Assembly (NCBI RefSeq): GCF_018275325.1
Contig: NZ_JAGVQR010000001.1
Coordinates: forward strand, 1,178,001-1,242,000
Direction of reading: 5' to 3'
DNA: 64,000 bases
Origin: Nocardioides palaemonis
GTDB lineage: Bacteria > Actinomycetota > Actinomycetes > Propionibacteriales > Nocardioidaceae
Shown piece after piece: positions 60,862 through 64,000 of this stretch. The notes under the pieces are model-generated. The model worked only from the letters and a program-made list of their open reading frames with translations. It ran no database searches and was not told the origin of the DNA. The first letter of the stretch is position 1; each line of letters starts with the position of its first letter. A program made the position numbers and the translations under genes.

Positions 60862-61709
60862 GCCTGACGGAGCAGACCCACCGGGCCGGAGCGCTGGAGC
60901 GGCCCGAGATCCGGCACACGTCCCTGTGGCACCAGTCGGTCACGATCTTCCGGCGCAACCTGATCCACATCAAGCGGATGCCGGAGATGCTGCTCGACGT
61001 CACCATCCAGCCGGTGATGTTCGTGCTGCTCTTCGCCTTCGTCTTCGGCGGCGCGATCACCGTGTCGTCGGCCACCGGCTACCGCGAGTGGCTGCTCGGC
61101 GGGATCATGGGCCAGACCATCGCCTTCGCCTCGTTCATCGTCGCCATCGGGCTCACCGCCGACATCGACAAGGGCATCGTCGACCGGTTCCGGTCGCTGC
61201 CGATCAACCCCGCCGCGATCCTCGTCGGGCGCAGCATGTCGAGCATCACCCACTCGTTCATCGGCATCGTCGTGATGTCGCTGACCGGCCTGGTCGTCGG
61301 GTGGCGGATCCGCGGGTCGGTCCTCGACGCGCTCGCCGCCTACGGGCTGCTGCTGCTCTGGGGCTTCGCGATGATCTGGGTCGGCATCCTCGTCGGCTCG
61401 GCGATGCGCTCGGTCGAGGCGGTCAACGGCGTCATGTTCACCACGATGTTCCCGCTGACCTTCCTCTCCAACGCCTTCGCGCCGTCGGAGGCGATGAGCC
61501 CGGTCCTGCGCGCGATCGCGGAGTGGAACCCGATCTCCGCGCTCGTCCAGGCCGTCCGCGAGCTGTGGGGCAACACCGGGCCGGCGCCGGCCGACTCGCA
61601 CCTGCCGATGCACCACCCGGTGCTCTTCACGGTGCTGTGGACCGTCGCGATCACGGCTGTCGTCGCGCCGCTCGCGCTCAGGGTCTTCCGCAACCGCACG
61701 ATGCAGTGA
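60858..61709 (+). CDS. ABC-2 type permease, DrrB-like
   Basis: A 283-residue membrane protein with six hydrophobic segments. The N-terminal amphipathic part RRNLIHIKRMPEMLLDVTIQ and FLSNAFAPSEAMSPVLRAIAEWNP are typical of DrrB. With the ATPase it should form an exporter of hydrophobic drugs or lipids, controlled by the divergent PadR. Confidence 0.92.
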   Translation: MSLTEQTHRAGALERPEIRHTSLWHQSVTIFRRNLIHIKRMPEMLLDVTIQPVMFVLLFAFVFGGAITVSSATGYREWLLGGIMGQTIAFASFIVAIGLTADIDKGIVDRFRSLPINPAAILVGRSMSSITHSFIGIVVMSLTGLVVGWRIRGSVLDALAAYGLLLLWGFAMIWVGILVGSAMRSVEAVNGVMFTTMFPLTFLSNAFAPSEAMSPVLRAIAEWNPISALVQAVRELWGNTGPAPADSHLPMHHPVLFTVLWTVAITAVVAPLALRVFRNRTMQ

Positions 61710-61761
61710 CCAGCACGGTCAGCCCAGAAGTCGATCCAGGGTCGTCCCAGGAGGAGAGAAC

Positions 61762-62853
61762 ATGTCGCGCACGCTGTTGATGGTCGGCACCCGCAAGGGC
61801 CTGTGGCTCGGGACCTCCGACGAGGCCCGGACCGCCTGGGACTGGACGGGTCCGCACTTCCCGATGGAGGAGGTCTACTCCGTCATGCTCGACACGCGCG
61901 GCGACACCCCGCGGCTGCTGGCCGGCGCGTCGTCGAGCTGGCTGGGGCCGCAGGTGTGGCGCTCCGACGACCTGGGCACCACGTGGGACGAGACCCCCAA
62001 CGGCGCGGCCCGCTTCCCCGAGGACACGGGCGCGACCCTCGCCCGCGTGTGGCAGCTCCAGCCGGGTTTCGAGGACGGAGTGGTCTGGGCCGGGACCGAG
62101 CCGGGGGCGATCTTCCGCTCGACCGACCGCGGCGAGACCTTCTCCCTGGTGCGCGGCCTGTGGGACCACCCGCACCGCCCCGAGTGGAACGCGGGCTTCG
62201 GCGGACAGGCCTTCCACACGATCCTCCCCGACCCGCGCGACGGCGAGCACGTGCTGGCGGCCCTCTCGACCGGCGGGGTCTACGTCACCGCCGACGGGGG
62301 ATCGTCCTGGTCGCCCTCCAACACCGGCGTGAAGGCCGAGTTCTTCCCCGGCGAGCGCAACTACCCGGAGTTCGGGCAGTGCGTCCACAAGGTCGCCCGC
62401 GACGCCGAGGACCCCGACCGGCTCTACCTGCAGAACCACGGCGGCGTCTACCGCTCGGACGACGGCGGCGCGTCCTGGCAGGACATCGCGCCGGGCCTCC
62501 CGACCGAGTTCGGGTTCGCCATGGTGGCGCACCCCCACCGGGCCGGCACGGCGTACAACTTCCCGATCACCGGCGCCGAGGCGCGCTGGCCGGTCGACGG
62601 CAAGGCCCGGGTCTACCGCACGCACGACGCCGGCGCCTCGTGGGAGCCGCTCGGCGAGGGCGCGCTGCCCGACGGCTACTTCACCGCGGTGATGCGCGAC
62701 GCGATGTGCGTCGACGACCACGACCTGCCCGGCCTCTACTTCGGTGGCCGCAACGGCGGCGTGTGGGCCTCGCCCGACGAGGGGTCGACCTGGGCGGAGA
62801 TCCACAAGGACCTGCCCGACGTGCTGGTCGTCCGCGCCGCCCGGATCGACTGA
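61762..62853 (+). CDS. BNR/sortilin-type repeat beta-propeller protein
   Basis: A 363-residue soluble protein without a signal peptide. It has repeated S-x-D-x-G-x-T/S-W Asp-box motifs (WRSDDLGTTWDE, FRSTDRGETFSL, YVTADGGSSWSP, YRSDDGGASWQD, YRTHDAGASWEP, WASPDEGSTWAE), six in all, which fits a beta-propeller of the exo-sialidase/VPS10 group. The cytoplasmic location, with no catalytic sialidase residues evident, makes sialidase activity unlikely. AGGAGGAGA precedes ATG 61762. Confidence 0.85.
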   Translation: MSRTLLMVGTRKGLWLGTSDEARTAWDWTGPHFPMEEVYSVMLDTRGDTPRLLAGASSSWLGPQVWRSDDLGTTWDETPNGAARFPEDTGATLARVWQLQPGFEDGVVWAGTEPGAIFRSTDRGETFSLVRGLWDHPHRPEWNAGFGGQAFHTILPDPRDGEHVLAALSTGGVYVTADGGSSWSPSNTGVKAEFFPGERNYPEFGQCVHKVARDAEDPDRLYLQNHGGVYRSDDGGASWQDIAPGLPTEFGFAMVAHPHRAGTAYNFPITGAEARWPVDGKARVYRTHDAGASWEPLGEGALPDGYFTAVMRDAMCVDDHDLPGLYFGGRNGGVWASPDEGSTWAEIHKDLPDVLVVRAARID

Positions 62854-62886
62854 ACCGAGCCGGGGACGACGGCACGTCGTCAGGTC

Positions 62887-62892
62887 TAGGGT
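62887..62892 (+). promoter_or_regulatory. -10 box of the SRPBCC gene (leaderless)
   Basis: TAGGGT ends six bases before ATG 62899; no Shine-Dalgarno sequence. Confidence 0.5.
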
Positions 62893-62898
62893 GCCGCC

Positions 62899-63354
62899 AT
62901 GGCCCGCTTCTCGCTCTCCCGCACCACCCGTGTCGAGGCCGGACCGGTCCGCGTCCACGCCCTCGTCGACGACTTCCGCGAGTGGCAGAAGTGGTCGCCC
63001 TGGGAGGACGTCGACCCCGCCCTGCACCGCGAGTACACCGGGCCCGACCACGGGGTCGGAGCGACCTACCGCTGGTCGGGCAACAAGAAGGCCGGGGAGG
63101 GCCGGATGACGATCACCGGGTCGACGCCGACGTCCGTGGTCGTCGACCTGGAGTTCCTCAAGCCGTTCAGGGCCACCAACGTCACCACGTTCGACCTCGC
63201 GCCGGTCGGCGACGCCACCGAGGTCACGTGGACGATGACGGGGGAGCGCAACGCCGCGATGTCGCTGCTCGGCCGGCTCTTCTTCGACACGGCGTTCGGC
63301 CGGGACTTCGAGAAGGGGCTGGCCTCCCTGAAGGCCGAGGCCGAGCGGCCGTGA
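62899..63354 (+). CDS. SRPBCC family protein (START-like, polyketide cyclase 2)
   Basis: A 151-residue single-domain protein with the helix-grip fold. The N-terminal RTTRVEAGPVRVHALVDDFREWQKWSPWEDVDP (in part VDDFREWQKWSPWED) and the C-terminal FDTAFGRDFEKGLASLKAEAE are typical of the polyketide cyclase/dehydrase and lipid-transport group. It probably binds a hydrophobic ligand in the cytoplasm. Leaderless promoter. Confidence 0.87.
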   Translation: MARFSLSRTTRVEAGPVRVHALVDDFREWQKWSPWEDVDPALHREYTGPDHGVGATYRWSGNKKAGEGRMTITGSTPTSVVVDLEFLKPFRATNVTTFDLAPVGDATEVTWTMTGERNAAMSLLGRLFFDTAFGRDFEKGLASLKAEAERP

Positions 63355-63385
63355 GACGTCGTGCGGGCGGCGTCGGGGCGCGGAC

Positions 63386-63391
63386 TAGCCT
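63386..63391 (+). promoter_or_regulatory. -10 box of ilvD (leaderless)
   Basis: TAGCCT ends six bases before ATG 63398; no Shine-Dalgarno sequence. Confidence 0.5.
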
Positions 63392-63397
63392 GCAGCC

Positions 63398-64000
63398 ATG
63401 ACCCATGCAGCCGACGGACCCGACATCAAGCCCCGCAGCCGCGACGTCACGGACGGCCTCGAGAAGGCCGCCGCCCGCGGCATGCTCCGTGCGGTCGGCA
63501 TGGGGGACGACGACTGGGTCAAGCCGCAGATCGGCGTCGCGTCGAGTTGGAACGAGATCACGCCCTGCAACCTGTCGCTCGACCGGCTCGCCAAGGCGGT
63601 CAAGAACGGCGTGCACGCGGCGGGCGGCTACCCGCTGGAGTTCGGCACCATCTCGGTCTCCGACGGGATCTCGATGGGCCACGAGGGCATGCACTTCTCC
63701 CTCGTCAGCCGCGAGGTGATCGCCGACTCGGTCGAGACGGTGATGATGGCCGAGCGGCTCGACGGCTCGGTGCTGCTGGCCGGCTGCGACAAGTCGCTGC
63801 CCGGCATGCTGATGGCCGCGGCCCGGCTCGACCTGGCCAGCGTGTTCCTCTACGCCGGCTCGACGATGCCCGGGCAGGTCGACGGCCAGGACGTCACCAT
63901 CATCGACGCCTTCGAGGCAGTCGGCGCGTGCCTCGCCGGCCGGATCACCGAGGACGAGGTGACCCGCATCGAGAAGGCGATCTGCCCCGGCGAGGGCGCC
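63398..64000 (+). CDS. ilvD: Dihydroxy-acid dehydratase, partial (runs off the right edge)
   Basis: The first 201 residues of the Fe-S enzyme that converts dihydroxyacids to 2-keto acids for valine, isoleucine and coenzyme A synthesis. Cluster-binding Cys are in [12 protein letters not shown] and [35 protein letters not shown] is diagnostic. Full proteins are about 560-620 residues, so about two thirds lie outside the window. ATG 63398 follows a leaderless -10 box. Confidence 0.96.
   Translation, partial: MTHAADGPDIKPRSRDVTDGLEKAAARGMLRAVGMGDDDWVKPQIGVASSWNEITPCNLSLDRLAKAVKNGVHAAGGYPLEFGTISVSDGISMGHEGMHFSLVSREVIADSVETVMMAERLDGSVLLAGCDKSLPGMLMAAARLDLASVFLYAGSTMPGQVDGQDVTIIDAFEAVGACLAGRITEDEVTRIEKAICPGEGA

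Noticed and set aside
61762..62853. A secreted sialidase
   Set aside because: Asp-box repeats are present, but there is no signal peptide and no recognisable sialidase catalytic Arg triad or FRIP motif.

Overview
The window comes from a high-GC actinobacterium, most likely a Nocardioides-like member of the Propionibacteriales. Pointers are the very high GC, many GTG starts, overlapping stop/start pairs, actinobacterial -10 boxes (TAnnnT) placed directly before start codons, the block rne-rplU-rpmA-obgE-proB, and the block cysteine desulfurase-mnmA-MetE-like ... ligA ... gatCAB. This assignment is inference from content and gene order; no 16S gene is present.

Layout. (1) 1-2500: accessory edge with an IS110-family transposase running off the left end, a small conserved gene, a decayed gene (frameshift plus internal stop) and an unknown gene. 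(2) 2501-7000: a large palindrome, an MFS exporter, and small household or unknown genes (GNAT, RibD-C-like reductase, GrpB-like), several apparently leaderless. (3) 7088-24564: a cell-surface polysaccharide region with an RgpF/TagF-like protein, FAD oxidoreductase (LhgO type), flippase-like membrane protein, Gfo/Idh dehydrogenase, two DegT aminotransferases, two hexapeptide acyltransferases (one LpxA-like), an epimerase, a GT4 glycosyltransferase and three large polytopic membrane proteins. (4) 24639-32623: core block TIGR03936-type gene, RNase E/G, L21, L27, ObgE, ProB. (5) 32678-43899: MazG-like, nucleotidyltransferase, HEXXH lipoprotein, cysteine desulfurase, MnmA, short MetE-like protein, a TetR/DHA2-efflux cassette, then ligA. 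(6) 44120-48770: a secreted RTX-like repeat protein and gatCAB. (7) 48889-57199: the most interesting part, described below. (8) 57180-64000: PQQ-type sugar dehydrogenase lipoprotein, EamA exporter, PadR regulator, DrrAB-like ABC exporter, BNR-repeat protein, SRPBCC protein and the start of ilvD.

The cobalamin region. A cobalamin riboswitch (about 50391-50532) precedes a tightly packed operon. Its genes encode a secreted alpha/alpha-toroid protein, a membrane-anchored protein with a DUF4430/intrinsic-factor-beta-like domain, an EcfT-type permease, a fused double EcfA ATPase and an S-component-like membrane protein. The start site of the first gene is masked by a hairpin (TTCCTTCC with GGAAGGAA), which suggests translational control. 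A second toroid paralogue lies just upstream, outside the riboswitch. The two halves of the animal intrinsic factor/transcobalamin fold appear here as two separate exported proteins feeding an ECF vitamin B12 importer. I propose this as a bacterial two-part B12 capture system; binding itself is inference.
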